From Prochlorococcus sp. AG-402-L18 (GTDB lineage: Bacteria > Cyanobacteriota > Cyanobacteriia > PCC-6307 > Cyanobiaceae): 56,292 bases of DNA. A program made the translations under genes and the position numbers. The notes under the pieces are model-generated. The model worked only from the letters and a program-made list of their open reading frames with translations. It was not told the DNA's origin and ran no database searches. The stretch covers positions 1-56,292 of the forward strand of contig QCIL01000008.1 of the NCBI GenBank assembly GCA_003216725.1. Reading direction: 5' to 3'. This document shows, one piece after another, positions 8,745-18,142 of this stretch (position 1 is its first letter; each line of letters opens with the position of its first letter).

Positions 8745-10013
8745 ATGAAAAAAGAATCAGTTGCAGTAGTTATTATTACTAACGGTCCTGGAGAATTATC
8801 AACTTGGGTTAAACCAGTAGTAGATCATCTTTACGAGATTAGAAAAGCATTGAAAGATAAGAAAAGTTTTGATTTTTCATTAAGATTAGTTTTAGTCCCC
8901 TGCCCGAATGCTAATGGTACAGAATACGAAGTTGCAAAATCGTGGAATAAATTTGATATAGTCACTAAAACAGAAAATTTTTGGAAATTATTAATTCAAC
9001 CATTCCACTTAATAAATTGGCCACGTCAAGGGATAGTTGTTTTTCTTGGAGGCGATCAGTTTTGGAGCGTTTTGTTAGCTAGAAGGTTAGCTTACAAAAA
9101 TATTACATATGCTGAATGGATTGCAAGATGGCCAAGGTGGAATAACATAATTGTCGCTAAGAATAAGGAAGTAAAAAAAGCTATTCCCCAAAAATACAGA
9201 TATAAATGCAAAGTAATTGGAGATTTGATGGCAGATGTAGCGATTAGTGAGAGTTTTTCGTTGAAGCTTAAAGGAAATAATTGGATTGCATTACTTCCTG
9301 GATCTAAAAAAGCAAAATTATCTATAGGAATTCCTTATTTTTTAGCGATGGCTGATAGTATTTCGAAATTAAATAAAAATACAAATTTAATAATTCCAAT
9401 AGCTCCAACAACCAGTTTACAGGAATACTTATTTTTCCAAAGTCACAGAAATCCTTTTTCAAAATATTATTCATCCAAGATCAAACAAGTTAAGACTATT
9501 AAAAATTCCAAATTTGATTATGTTATACAGACATCAAACAACACTAAGATTTATTTAATCGAAAAGCATCCTTGCCATGAAGTACTTAAAGAGTGTGATC
9601 TCGCTATCACTACAGTTGGAGCAAATACAGCTGAGTTAGCAGCAATTACTTTACCAATGATCGTTGTTTTACCCACCCAACATATAAATGTAATGAACGC
9701 TTGGGACGGAATATTTGGGATTCTTGGAAAAATTTCCTTTATGAATAAAATTTTTACATTTATCATTAGAAATTGGTATTTAAAAAACAAAAAGTTTTTT
9801 GCATGGCCAAATATCAAAGCGAAAAAAATTATAGTTCCAGAAAGGATTGGAAATATATCTCCTTTAGAAGTCGCAAAAGAAGCTATTTATCTTATTAAAA
9901 ATAAAAAATACCTTAAGGAACAAAAAAATAAATTATTAAAGCAAAGAGGGGAGAAGGGTGCTGCTCAAAAGTTAGCTCACATTATTGTAAATCAAATAAA
10001 AGAAATCAGTTAA
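8745..10013 (+). CDS. LpxB-like (lipid-A-disaccharide synthase related) glycosyltransferase-fold protein
   Basis: A 422-aa protein from the ATG at 8745. An in-frame upstream start at 8679 lies inside the tRNA and is not believable. The opening VIITNGPGELSTWVKPVVDHL, the GGDQFWSVLLARRL segment, KVIGDLMADVA, LLPGSKKAKL and CDLAITTVGANTAELAAITLPMIVVLPT resemble the two Rossmann-like halves of LpxB/GT-B enzymes. Cyanobacteria carry such a protein beside, or instead of, canonical LpxB; its acceptor is not established. It ends one base before the convergent PRC-barrel gene. Confidence 0.7.
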   Translation: MKKESVAVVIITNGPGELSTWVKPVVDHLYEIRKALKDKKSFDFSLRLVLVPCPNANGTEYEVAKSWNKFDIVTKTENFWKLLIQPFHLINWPRQGIVVFLGGDQFWSVLLARRLAYKNITYAEWIARWPRWNNIIVAKNKEVKKAIPQKYRYKCKVIGDLMADVAISESFSLKLKGNNWIALLPGSKKAKLSIGIPYFLAMADSISKLNKNTNLIIPIAPTTSLQEYLFFQSHRNPFSKYYSSKIKQVKTIKNSKFDYVIQTSNNTKIYLIEKHPCHEVLKECDLAITTVGANTAELAAITLPMIVVLPTQHINVMNAWDGIFGILGKISFMNKIFTFIIRNWYLKNKKFFAWPNIKAKKIIVPERIGNISPLEVAKEAIYLIKNKKYLKEQKNKLLKQRGEKGAAQKLAHIIVNQIKEIS

Positions 10014-11057
10014 TTACCAAGGATCATCAATTTCAAAAGATTCTGGTTGGGTTTTATCGATTATTTTTTTTTCATCAACTGGTTCTATATCCAATGGTTC
10101 TTGAGACCTTTGAATTGGCCTTTTTGAAGACCTTAATGATCTAGTTTGTTTTTTATCAACTAAATTAGTAATATCTTGTTCATCAATTTGCTCTTCATCA
10201 CTATTTGATGATTCCGATTGTTCTGAATAATCATCATTGTCCATATACATTTGTTTTTTATTAGTGATTTTTTCTCTTGCAGTTTCCACTTCGACGTATT
10301 CAAGTTCTTCTTCATAATTGTCTTCATCTATATAATTATTTTCTTCATAAAAATCCTCTTCCAAAGTATTTTTTTCTTCTGATTCAGAACCTGAAAGCAA
10401 TTGGTTTTCAACTGGCACAAGATTTGCTGTATATCTGTTTGAATTTTTATCTTCCCAAGATGAACCACCAACCCCTAATTTTTCTAAAAGTCCACTACTA
10501 AGTTGATTAAGCTTCTCATCAGCTCCTTCATAAACAATTATTCTATCAGTTCCACTACTTACTATCTCATCTACAGGAATTTCCCAAGTACTTAAAACAC
10601 CTTCTCCTAAAAGAGGTACACCTAATGCTCCCATAACAAGGGTAAGTAAATCTCCAGTCTCAATATCAAATGAAAATCCAAGAACTCTTCCTAAAAGCTG
10701 ACCAGATTCTGTGATTACTTGGCAATTTATAACTTTCCCATATCTCTCTGGAGAGAAACCATCACTCAAAGAATCTAAAGAGTCAACTAATATGACATCA
10801 CCAACTTGTTTTATACTCTCTAAAGGCATCCACTTTGGTAATCCTGGTAAAAATCTTGTAAGAGGATTATCCCTTAGACCTAAAGCAACTACCTCTCTTC
10901 TATCAATATCTACAACAACTTCGCCTACTACCCCTAATCTCCTTCCTGTATCAGTTGTAATAACCTGGGTCCCCATAAGTTCAGACCGCAGCCATAAACG
11001 TTCACTCGGGATGGGGTTCCTACGATTATTATTTGCGGAAGTGTTCGACAAACTCAT
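10014..11057 (-). CDS. PRC-barrel domain protein with long acidic tail
   Basis: A 347-aa protein. Two PRC-barrel repeats occupy roughly residues 20-95 (LWLRSELMGTQVITTDTGRRLGVV) and 105-175 (GQLLGRVLGFSFDIETGDLL). They are followed by a disordered, Glu/Asp-rich tail of about 150 residues. PRC barrels act in RNA processing (RimM) or in photosynthetic complexes (reaction centre H subunit); this two-barrel form is common in cyanobacteria without a proven role. It lies 45 bases downstream of smc on the same strand, so it is likely cotranscribed. Confidence 0.8.
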   Translation of the reverse strand: MSLSNTSANNNRRNPIPSERLWLRSELMGTQVITTDTGRRLGVVGEVVVDIDRREVVALGLRDNPLTRFLPGLPKWMPLESIKQVGDVILVDSLDSLSDGFSPERYGKVINCQVITESGQLLGRVLGFSFDIETGDLLTLVMGALGVPLLGEGVLSTWEIPVDEIVSSGTDRIIVYEGADEKLNQLSSGLLEKLGVGGSSWEDKNSNRYTANLVPVENQLLSGSESEEKNTLEEDFYEENNYIDEDNYEEELEYVEVETAREKITNKKQMYMDNDDYSEQSESSNSDEEQIDEQDITNLVDKKQTRSLRSSKRPIQRSQEPLDIEPVDEKKIIDKTQPESFEIDDPW

Positions 11058-11102
11058 AAATATCCTTATGTCATTTTGACGTATAAATTTAAAAAAGTGT
11101 AA

Positions 11103-14100
11103 TTATGCAGCATTTGGTAATCCAATTACTTGAGTATTGGCTCCTCTTGCCTGAGCAACACCAATTGTGCGCTCAGATGCACTTATCATAGGTCGTCTAT
11201 GACTTACGACTATAAATTGAGCATTTGATGACTGATTGGATATCAAGTGCGACAATCTTTCAACATTTATACCGTCTAAGAAACTATCAACTTCATCTAA
11301 TGCATAGAAAGGCGACGGCTTGTATTTTTGCAAAGCAAACAGAAAACTTAAAGCTGTCAATGATTTTTCGCCACCCGACATTGACGCTAATCTTCTAACA
11401 TTTTTCCCCTTAGGATGAGCCACTAAAGTTAATCCCCCCTCAAGAGGTGCATCAGAGTTTTCGAGCTGTAGGAAACCATCTCCATCTGATAAATTGGCAA
11501 ATATTTCTCTAAAGTGTTTATCTACTTCAATAAATGCTTGCATGAATGCTTCTTCTCGCATAGTTGATACAGTTTCTATTCTTAGTAACAGTTCTGATCT
11601 TTCATTTTGTAAGATTTCTAGTTTTTCAGTTAAAGAATTTAATCTTTCAGTTAATTCCTCGAGTTCTTTAAGAGCTAGCATGTTGACTGGCTCAAGACTC
11701 TGTAAATTTTTTGAAATCGTTAACATCTCTTCTTGCAATAAATCAAGATTTTTTCCTGCATATTCTCCAAAATCAGGTAAAGGATTTGGTAATTCTTTTT
11801 TATAATTATCTAACTTGATAGTTTCATTTCGCATTTCCTCATTTAAAGAACTAATGTCTCTTTCAATATATTCAATCTTTAAAGAAAACTGATTTTGTTC
11901 TTGTCTTTTATTAGAAATTGATAAATTCAACTCATCTCGTTTCCTTCTTAAGATTCCAAGATCCTTTTCAAGTTTTTGTTTTTGATCGTCGAGACATGAA
12001 AGTTCTTTATTATAAGAGGCTCTTTTTTGAGTCCATTCTTGATGATTATTAGCAAGTTCTTTAACTGCTTTATGTAAATTATTTTCTTGTAAGGATATTA
12101 AATTTAATTGATTTTTTATGCGTTCTTGATTTATTGCAACTTCATTCTTTTTATTTAACATTGCATCCCTTTCTTTAATTAATACTTCAAGATTTTCATT
12201 TAAACTATCAAAGTCATTATTAAAAGTCATCAAAGATGATTTCTGATCACTTTCATAATTATTTTTTAAATTTTGTTCTTTTTGATTTATTTTTTTATTT
12301 AAAGGTTGTAATTCGGAAATTATAGTTTCTAATTTTTTATTCAACAAATTATTCTTATTAACAAGATTTTTAATCCTTAAATTATTTTTTTCAAGTCTTT
12401 GAATAATAGTATTTAAAGAATTATTATTTACTTCGATTTCTTTATTAGAGGATGCACAGTCCTCTAAAATTTCTCTTAGATTAAAATTTAATTTATTCAA
12501 GTCATTAGATTTAGTAACTAAATTATCTTCCGATTTTCTTAAAGCTTCTTCTATTACTAATAATCTCTGTTTAATAGGATTTGCTTCATCAATTTCACTA
12601 TTAGTTCCAAACTTGTAAGCAAGATCCTTATTTACTTGGCTGCCTCCTGTAATAGCACCACTAATCTCTAAAAGCTCACCACCAATAGTTACTAACCTCG
12701 TTTTGCGTTTGGATGATTTCGCCGATTCTAAGTCTTCAAATACAAGTGTATCTCCAAAAACATATTTAAAGACATCAGTATATACATCATCGAATTTAAT
12801 AAGATTTATAGCTTTATTAACTAATCCATTCTCTGTAAAATTTTCAAACCTAGAAATTACATGGTTTTTTTTATTTTTATTCATTCTATTTAATGGTAGA
12901 AAAGTTAGTCTACCTGCTCTCTTTTTTTTAAGAATATCAATAGCCTTCGAGGCAATCTTGTCATTATCAACAACAATCTGTCCAAGTCTATTACCAGCAG
13001 CAATTTCAAGCGCGAAACGATATTTTTCATTAACTTCTCCTAATTGCGCAACATATCCATGAATTCCCTCTAAACCTGCTTCTAAAAGTATTCTTAGTGC
13101 ATATGAACCCCTTGATTCACTTAAAGCTTCCTTCCTACTCTCAAATCTTGACAAATCTTTTTCAAGTCTTAATTGTTCATTATTTAATTTTGCTTTGGTT
13201 TTATTTAATAAATCTATTTCTATTTTTAAATTTTCAATATCTGATCGAATCAAATTCAATGAATGATTTTTATTGTTAGTGATTTTTTCATTCGTTTTTA
13301 AAAATTCTAGAACTTTTTGTTTTTCTACCGATAAAGATTCTATTTGAGAAAATATTTCATTTTTCTGAATATTATTTTGTGTAATTTCTTCCTCAATATC
13401 TTTTTTACTAGATTCAATAGGTTTAATTAATAATCTTAAATTTTCTAATTCATTATTCAATTTACTATTTTTCTTGGAGATTTCTCCTGAATATCCTGCT
13501 GCTTCAGTAAGTTTTTGTCTGGATAATTTATGCTTTGATGTCAGATTTTGAATTTCAAAATTTATTTTTTCAAGATCTTTAATATTAAATTTCTCTTGTT
13601 TCTTATTTTCTAACTCAACATTTTTTTTCGCTAATTCAATCTTATCTCTCTGTTCTTGTAATCTCATGCCTTCCTGTTTATTAGCTGCAGCTGTACGCTC
13701 TAATTCTCTTAAATTTGAGTTAATACTACCAATATCTGAATTTACTTTGATTAATTTATCTTCTCCTTTGTCTTTAAGATCAGCATTCATGACTTTCATA
13801 GCCTCTTGCAATACAAGTATTTCTTTATTTAGAGATTCTTTTTGTTGATGATATTGAATCTTATTATTCTCAAAATCAGTAAATTTTTGTTTGATTAATT
13901 TTATATTTTTAACTTGCTGATCAAACAAAAGAACTTTTTCTAACTCTTTAATATAAAGTAGTTTAGTCTTTAAATCTTGATATTTTTTAGCCTTATCACA
14001 TTCGTTTTCTAATTTTGATTTTGAAGTTTGTAATTCATTTTCTAGAATTTCACATTTTTCTTGTCTTTCAAAAACATCATTAAGTTTTAAATGTGTTTGT

Positions 14101-14687
14101 TCAATTCTGCTATCAAAAAGAGCTACTCCTGCCAACTCATCAATAAGGCCTCTCCTTTCTTTATTATTCATTGATACTATTCTTGTAACGTCTCCCTGCA
14201 TAACCACATTGCTTCCTTCAGGATCAACACTTAGTTCTCTAAGAATTCTTTGGATTTGTTGCAAGGTACACTGACGTCCATCTGAAGTATATGTAGAGGC
14301 ATATGAACCTCCAGGCATCAACCTTAATTTTCTTGAAACTATCCATTCTTTTTGACCCTTGTTAAGAAAAATTGCTCCATCTTCTAATTCCAAGTGAGGA
14401 GTTTCTTCCCTAGGAGTCCAGTCTTCTAGATTAAATTTCACTGAAACTAATGTTTCAGATGATTTACCATCTTTTACTTTTGAATTATTTATCAAATCTG
14501 GTAATCTCTCTGCTCGCATACCTCTACTGTTAGCTAAACCTAAACAAAACAAAATTCCATCCAAAATATTGCTTTTTCCAGATCCGTTTGGACCAGTAAC
14601 CACAGTAAAACCTTCTTCAAGAGGGATTTTTACACTACCTCCAAAAGATTTGAAATTTTCGAACTCGACCTGATTGATATATACCAA
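11103..14687 (-). CDS. smc: Chromosome segregation ATPase SMC
   Basis: A 1194-aa protein with complete architecture. The N-terminal head has FENFKSFGG and Walker A GPNGSGKSN (32-40). Then come coiled coil 1, a hinge around residues 530-690 (GIHGYVAQLGEVNEKYRFALEIAAG is its start), and coiled coil 2. The C-terminal head has signature ASMSGGEKSLTALSF near 1100 and Walker B FYALDEVDSFLD near 1125. SMC dimers condense and organise the nucleoid with ScpA/ScpB, which are not in this window. Confidence 0.98.
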   Translation of the reverse strand: MVYINQVEFENFKSFGGSVKIPLEEGFTVVTGPNGSGKSNILDGILFCLGLANSRGMRAERLPDLINNSKVKDGKSSETLVSVKFNLEDWTPREETPHLELEDGAIFLNKGQKEWIVSRKLRLMPGGSYASTYTSDGRQCTLQQIQRILRELSVDPEGSNVVMQGDVTRIVSMNNKERRGLIDELAGVALFDSRIEQTHLKLNDVFERQEKCEILENELQTSKSKLENECDKAKKYQDLKTKLLYIKELEKVLLFDQQVKNIKLIKQKFTDFENNKIQYHQQKESLNKEILVLQEAMKVMNADLKDKGEDKLIKVNSDIGSINSNLRELERTAAANKQEGMRLQEQRDKIELAKKNVELENKKQEKFNIKDLEKINFEIQNLTSKHKLSRQKLTEAAGYSGEISKKNSKLNNELENLRLLIKPIESSKKDIEEEITQNNIQKNEIFSQIESLSVEKQKVLEFLKTNEKITNNKNHSLNLIRSDIENLKIEIDLLNKTKAKLNNEQLRLEKDLSRFESRKEALSESRGSYALRILLEAGLEGIHGYVAQLGEVNEKYRFALEIAAGNRLGQIVVDNDKIASKAIDILKKKRAGRLTFLPLNRMNKNKKNHVISRFENFTENGLVNKAINLIKFDDVYTDVFKYVFGDTLVFEDLESAKSSKRKTRLVTIGGELLEISGAITGGSQVNKDLAYKFGTNSEIDEANPIKQRLLVIEEALRKSEDNLVTKSNDLNKLNFNLREILEDCASSNKEIEVNNNSLNTIIQRLEKNNLRIKNLVNKNNLLNKKLETIISELQPLNKKINQKEQNLKNNYESDQKSSLMTFNNDFDSLNENLEVLIKERDAMLNKKNEVAINQERIKNQLNLISLQENNLHKAVKELANNHQEWTQKRASYNKELSCLDDQKQKLEKDLGILRRKRDELNLSISNKRQEQNQFSLKIEYIERDISSLNEEMRNETIKLDNYKKELPNPLPDFGEYAGKNLDLLQEEMLTISKNLQSLEPVNMLALKELEELTERLNSLTEKLEILQNERSELLLRIETVSTMREEAFMQAFIEVDKHFREIFANLSDGDGFLQLENSDAPLEGGLTLVAHPKGKNVRRLASMSGGEKSLTALSFLFALQKYKPSPFYALDEVDSFLDGINVERLSHLISNQSSNAQFIVVSHRRPMISASERTIGVAQARGANTQVIGLPNAA

Positions 14688-14777
14688 TCGTAAGTCTCAA
14701 CAACTAAGTAAGATTAGCGAATTTTCAAAAATTCTCAATAGATATATTAAGTTTATTTCTAAATTAAATTAATTACT

Positions 14778-15131
14778 TTAAGTTAATCTGCAAGATTTTC
14801 CTGAAATTTCAAACACGCCATTTAAAATAGAACCTTTTAAAAAAACTAGAAGATCTTTATCATTTGATTGAGTAGAAACTTTTATAAAAGTTCCATGATC
14901 AATCCTTCTTACAGTACCTCTTTTATTAGAGAGTTTATGTTCTAATCTGTGTAACCAAACAAGTCTATGATTAGGTTGTCTTATTACTTTAACAGAAGGT
15001 TTATTTAAAGAGGGAAGTTTAAAAAATTTCCAAGTTAAACAATCTATTTCATCTTCAATAAGAAAATCATAATGAATATCAACAGAATTATTCAAAGAAA
15101 CTTTATGTTCAAGAAGGACCCACCTGTTCAT
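14778..15131 (-). CDS. Small protein resembling the LigD 3'-phosphoesterase domain
   Basis: 117 aa from the ATG at 15131. An upstream in-frame ATG at 15170 adds 13 unlikely residues. The layout matches the bacterial LigD phosphoesterase (PE) domain: His9 in WVLLEHK, HYDF with His20 and Asp22, then LTWKFFKLPSL (compare SWAVPKGPSL), RQPNHRLVWL with His55, and RGTVRRIDHGTF (compare GTV-x-W-D-x-G-T-W). His9, His20, Asp22 and His55 coincide with the metal and catalytic residues of PE domains. The Arg just after the HYDF motif in classical PE (DFRLE) is replaced (DFLIE). PE domains trim 3'-phosphates and ribonucleotides at DNA ends. The assignment comes from motif reading only; it sits beside smc. 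Confidence 0.6.
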   Translation of the reverse strand: MNRWVLLEHKVSLNNSVDIHYDFLIEDEIDCLTWKFFKLPSLNKPSVKVIRQPNHRLVWLHRLEHKLSNKRGTVRRIDHGTFIKVSTQSNDKDLLVFLKGSILNGVFEISGKSCRLT

Positions 15132-15213
15132 TATAATATGGTACTTATAATGGCATAATTGCCACATCATTGGATTTGTTAAAAAATATATTTCTTCAAC
15201 CTAATCTCCAAAA

Positions 15214-15351
15214 TTAATTACCTGAATCAGGAACAAACCTCAAAGCAATAAATAACAAACTTCCTGCTCCGGCAATTGCTGCTGCTACTAATCCAAAATC
15301 TGTAGGAATTGTGCGAGAAGCAAAGATTAATGATGCGAGTGTGATATACAT
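15214..15351 (-). CDS. 45-aa single-span membrane protein
   Basis: An ATG at 15349-15351 opens a 45-residue frame beginning MYITLASLIFASRTIPTDFG. It ends RFVPDSGN, with a hydrophobic stretch LVAAAIAGAGSLLFIALRF suited to one transmembrane helix. The composition (Ala/Gly-rich helix, short polar tail) is like the low-mass subunits of thylakoid complexes (PSI, PSII, b6f, NDH-1), but I cannot assign it to one. It is below the size cut-off of many gene finders. Confidence 0.65.
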   Translation of the reverse strand: MYITLASLIFASRTIPTDFGLVAAAIAGAGSLLFIALRFVPDSGN

Positions 15352-15538
15352 AATGAGATTTAAACTAATTTAATAAATTTAGTAATAGCTTAACAAAACC
15401 TTATTACAGAACGAACTAGATAAATCAAATGTAAATAAACTTTTATATGTTGATATTTTACTTAATAGAACAAATCTTGATATAAGGGTTCCAAATTAAG
15501 ATAATTAGGTCTAATCTAAAAATAATCAAGTTTAAATC

Positions 15539-16000
15539 ATGGAGACTCATAATCCTCCCAAAGAAGTAGAAGAAAAAGTTGATAACTCTGAACTTCCTGA
15601 GCAAGAAGTTATATCAGAGAAATGGTTTCTTGAAAAAATTGATAGTTTAATACCTTTAATAAAAGAAAAATGGCCTAACATAGCACAACAAACTCTTGAA
15701 GCCACAAAAGGAAGTATTGATGATTTAGTTGAAGCAATATCTAGCCATACTGGAGCCTCCGCTATTGGAATAAAACGCCAACTATTTGAAATTATTGATT
15801 CAATTAGAGAAAACAATTGGGAAATCTCAGAAAAAATTGAACCTATCGAAAGTCAATTAGAAGAATTATTAGAAGAACTTAACAATACACTTAGACCAAA
15901 AATAGAAAGTCCAATTAGGAAAAAACCAATATTATCTATTGCTATTGCAGCTGGTATTGGGTTACTAATAGGAACTTTTCTAAATAGCGGTAGAAAATAA
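15539..16000 (+). CDS. DUF883/ElaB-YqjD-like protein with C-terminal membrane anchor
   Basis: A 153-aa mostly helical, acidic protein ending RKKPILSIAIAAGIGLLIGTFLN. That pattern, a basic patch then a Gly-rich membrane helix at about 129-148, is typical of the ElaB/YqjD (DUF883) family, which anchors ribosomes to the inner membrane in enterobacteria. The N-terminal 125 residues form amphipathic helices. The next gene starts 1 base after its stop, a YqjD-YqjE-like pair. Confidence 0.65.
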   Translation: METHNPPKEVEEKVDNSELPEQEVISEKWFLEKIDSLIPLIKEKWPNIAQQTLEATKGSIDDLVEAISSHTGASAIGIKRQLFEIIDSIRENNWEISEKIEPIESQLEELLEELNNTLRPKIESPIRKKPILSIAIAAGIGLLIGTFLNSGRK

Positions 16001-16001
16001 T

Positions 16002-16388
16002 ATGGAAAAACCAAATAATAAAAACTTTGCAAACACCGCTTCAAGAATTTCAGCTATCGCAAGTTCAGTTATGGATTTGCATGTAAGAATAGCTCTTCAA
16101 GAAGTAGATAGAGAAAAAAGAAGATTAATTAGTGGCGGAATATTTTTGGTAATTGGAAGCACTTTACTATTCTTAGTTCTAATTTCCATCCATATTATTA
16201 TTTATCTTTTTCTAACATCCTATAATAATTGGAATGTTGAATATAATTTATTACTTATAATATTTATCGATTTATTTCTTGCAGGCTTAAGTTTGAAGCT
16301 TGGGGGAAAATTAGTCAAAGGTCCATATCTTCCTCAAACATTGGAGGGTTTGGGCAAGACAACAAAAGCCGTTTTAGGCAAAAAATAA
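16002..16388 (+). CDS. DUF1469/YqjE-like (holin-superfamily III) membrane protein
   Basis: A 128-aa protein. An amphipathic N-terminal segment (ASRISAIASSVMDLHVRIALQEVDREKRRL) is followed by two transmembrane helices at about 47-70 and 84-105. This is the layout of Actinobacterial_Holin-X/YqjE proteins, which are not proven holins. It directly follows the DUF883-like gene and probably works with it in the membrane. It converges with the methyltransferase gene, leaving one base. Confidence 0.7.
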   Translation: MEKPNNKNFANTASRISAIASSVMDLHVRIALQEVDREKRRLISGGIFLVIGSTLLFLVLISIHIIIYLFLTSYNNWNVEYNLLLIIFIDLFLAGLSLKLGGKLVKGPYLPQTLEGLGKTTKAVLGKK

Positions 16389-16389
16389 A

Positions 16390-17514
16390 TTACCTTATTA
16401 AATACTTTATCCATCTGCAATCAATACCCCCGTTACTTACGGGAATTTTCAATGAAGCTTTCATTTTCAAATATTTTGTTAGTTTTGGATTTCCGCTAAG
16501 CAGCCAAAATTCCCAACCTGAAAAGTGATTCTTTAGGAAGATTCCCATTTTTTCATATAAAAAAATTAATTCATTTTCATCGCCCAATTTTTTGCCATAT
16601 GGAGGATTACATATAATGATCCCAGGCATAAATTTTGATTGGAGTTCTAAAAAATCATTATTTATAAGTTCAATATAATTTTCGAGACCTGCCAATGAGA
16701 TATTTACTTTCGCCTGATCAAAAACCTTTGGATTAATTTCGCAACCAATAATTTTAGGTAATTTTGCATAATTTATAATTTTATTTTTTGCTTTATTTTT
16801 TTCATTAAGATAAATATCTTTCCTAAAGTCCAACCAATTCTCAAATAGATAAACTTGATCAATATTTATGGGGACTTCAAGAAATTGGTTAACAGCCTCT
16901 ATTAAAAAAGTTCCTGAACCGCACATAATGTCAATCAAAGGAGATTTGCCATTCCATTTAGTGGTTTTTATTAATCCAGAAGCTAAATTTTCTTTTAATG
17001 GTGCATTTCCAACTGCGGGTCTATAGCCTCTTTTATGTAAGCTTTCAAGACTACTTTGAAGACTGATAATTGCTTTATTATTATTTAAATGCAGATGAAT
17101 TATAAAATGAGGATTATCTAAAGAAATATTTGATCTTTTGTTCCAAACTGATTGTTGCAAATCGGTGATGGAATTTTTAACTTCAAGAGCAGTAAAATGT
17201 GTGTGACTTAAAGAAGATGTTCTCCCAGTTACTTGAACATTGAACGTTTTTTCATAGTGCAACCAATCCAACCAATTAAATGAATCTCTAACTCCCTCAT
17301 ATAAAGATTGCCTGTCAAAGCAAGTAAAACTTGCAATTTCTCTATAAAAACGAAATGCTAATCTGGAATAGAAATGAACTCTGTACAAAGTGGGATGATC
17401 ACATTCAAAATTAATAAATCTTTTATTAATCCTAATTTTAAACCCACCCAAATCTGAAATTTCTTCAGCTAAATATTTCTCTAGTCCCTCTGGAGCTGAT
17501 GCAACTACATTCAT
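16390..17514 (-). CDS. THUMP-domain class I RNA methyltransferase (RlmL N-terminal/YpsC type)
   Basis: A 374-aa protein. The N-terminal THUMP region (about residues 45-155) binds RNA. The SAM site PLIDIMCGSGTFLIEA lies near residues 190-205, and the catalytic IIICNPPYGKKLGDE near 295 is the N-P-P-Y motif of N2-guanine or N6-adenine methylases. Length and layout fit single-domain homologues of the 23S rRNA m2G2445 methyltransferase. The acidic/aromatic ends and MNVVASAPEGLEKYLAEEI start are typical. Confidence 0.88.
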   Translation of the reverse strand: MNVVASAPEGLEKYLAEEISDLGGFKIRINKRFINFECDHPTLYRVHFYSRLAFRFYREIASFTCFDRQSLYEGVRDSFNWLDWLHYEKTFNVQVTGRTSSLSHTHFTALEVKNSITDLQQSVWNKRSNISLDNPHFIIHLHLNNNKAIISLQSSLESLHKRGYRPAVGNAPLKENLASGLIKTTKWNGKSPLIDIMCGSGTFLIEAVNQFLEVPINIDQVYLFENWLDFRKDIYLNEKNKAKNKIINYAKLPKIIGCEINPKVFDQAKVNISLAGLENYIELINNDFLELQSKFMPGIIICNPPYGKKLGDENELIFLYEKMGIFLKNHFSGWEFWLLSGNPKLTKYLKMKASLKIPVSNGGIDCRWIKYLIR

Positions 17515-17582
17515 ATACGAAAAAACTTAATAAAAAAAACTATTCAATACTCATTTTGCCTGTCAGAATATAAATGTCCAAT

Positions 17583-17900
17583 TGGACTAGGTGATCTCAA
17601 CCGATGTTTCGGACAGCGGTTCGATTCCGCTCAACTCCACTTTTTGGGGTTGTAATGGTTTCGACGGGGCATAAGGAAGGTGACTGAAGCCTGCTCGGTT
17701 AGAGCAAAAACACAAACGCTAACAAAATCGTTAGTTTCTCCCGTCAAACAGCACCAGTTGCTGCTTGATCCTTAAGGAGATGGGGTTATGTCAGCCTTAT
17801 CAACCAAATGATACGAGGAGTCTGGAAGGGCTCCACTAATTTAAATAAATGAGAAGTTGTAGCAGATAATTTACTAATGTGTAAATATTGCTGCAATTAC
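17583..17900 (+). ncRNA. ssrA: tmRNA, permuted two-piece gene
   Basis: The 3' (acceptor) part precedes the 5' (coding) part. TTTCGGAC and the T arm GCGG-TTCGATT-CCGC lead to CAACTCCAC ending at 17640; five T residues later the classical 5' end GGGGTTGTAATGGTTTCGAC starts at 17646. The acceptor stem GGGGTTG (17646-17652) pairs with CAACTCC (17632-17638) with one G-U. GGGGCAT (17666-17672) can pair with ATGTTTC (17604-17610) as helix P2. The tag frame at 17718-17768 reads ANKIVSFSRQTAPVAA then TGA. tmRNA rescues stalled ribosomes. Two-piece tmRNA is known for marine picocyanobacteria. Both outer ends given here are approximate. Confidence 0.93.
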
Positions 17901-17995
17901 CTGTATTAAAAAGAATTTTTTTAATTTTATAAGTATAAATACTGAGAAGATTAGCTTTAAATTAATTTATCTTATTAAAAACTCTAATTTTTAAA

Positions 17996-18133
17996 ATGAG
18001 CTATAGTAAAAATTTAAATGACTTATTAATTAATTTCAAACCTAAAGTTATTAGATTTACTGGTGAAAAATTTCCTACTGAACTATGGAATAGTAGTTGT
18101 CAAATAAAAAAAAATAAGAAAATATCTAACTAA
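17996..18133 (+). CDS. Possible 45-aa protein, unknown
   Basis: The frame MSYSKNLNDLLINFKPKVIR... ends with a Lys-rich tail and stops 9 bases before the convergent aldo/keto reductase stop. It has no recognised domain and no clear ribosome binding site, but uses ordinary codons and fills the gap after ssrA. It could be a small gene or a chance frame. Confidence 0.35.
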   Translation: MSYSKNLNDLLINFKPKVIRFTGEKFPTELWNSSCQIKKNKKISN

Positions 18134-18142
18134 AAAATTTAT

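Noticed and set aside
10711..11079. 122-aa plus-strand frame over the PRC-barrel gene
   Set aside because: Antisense to a gene with clear domain evidence; the composition is that of a reverse-complement shadow.
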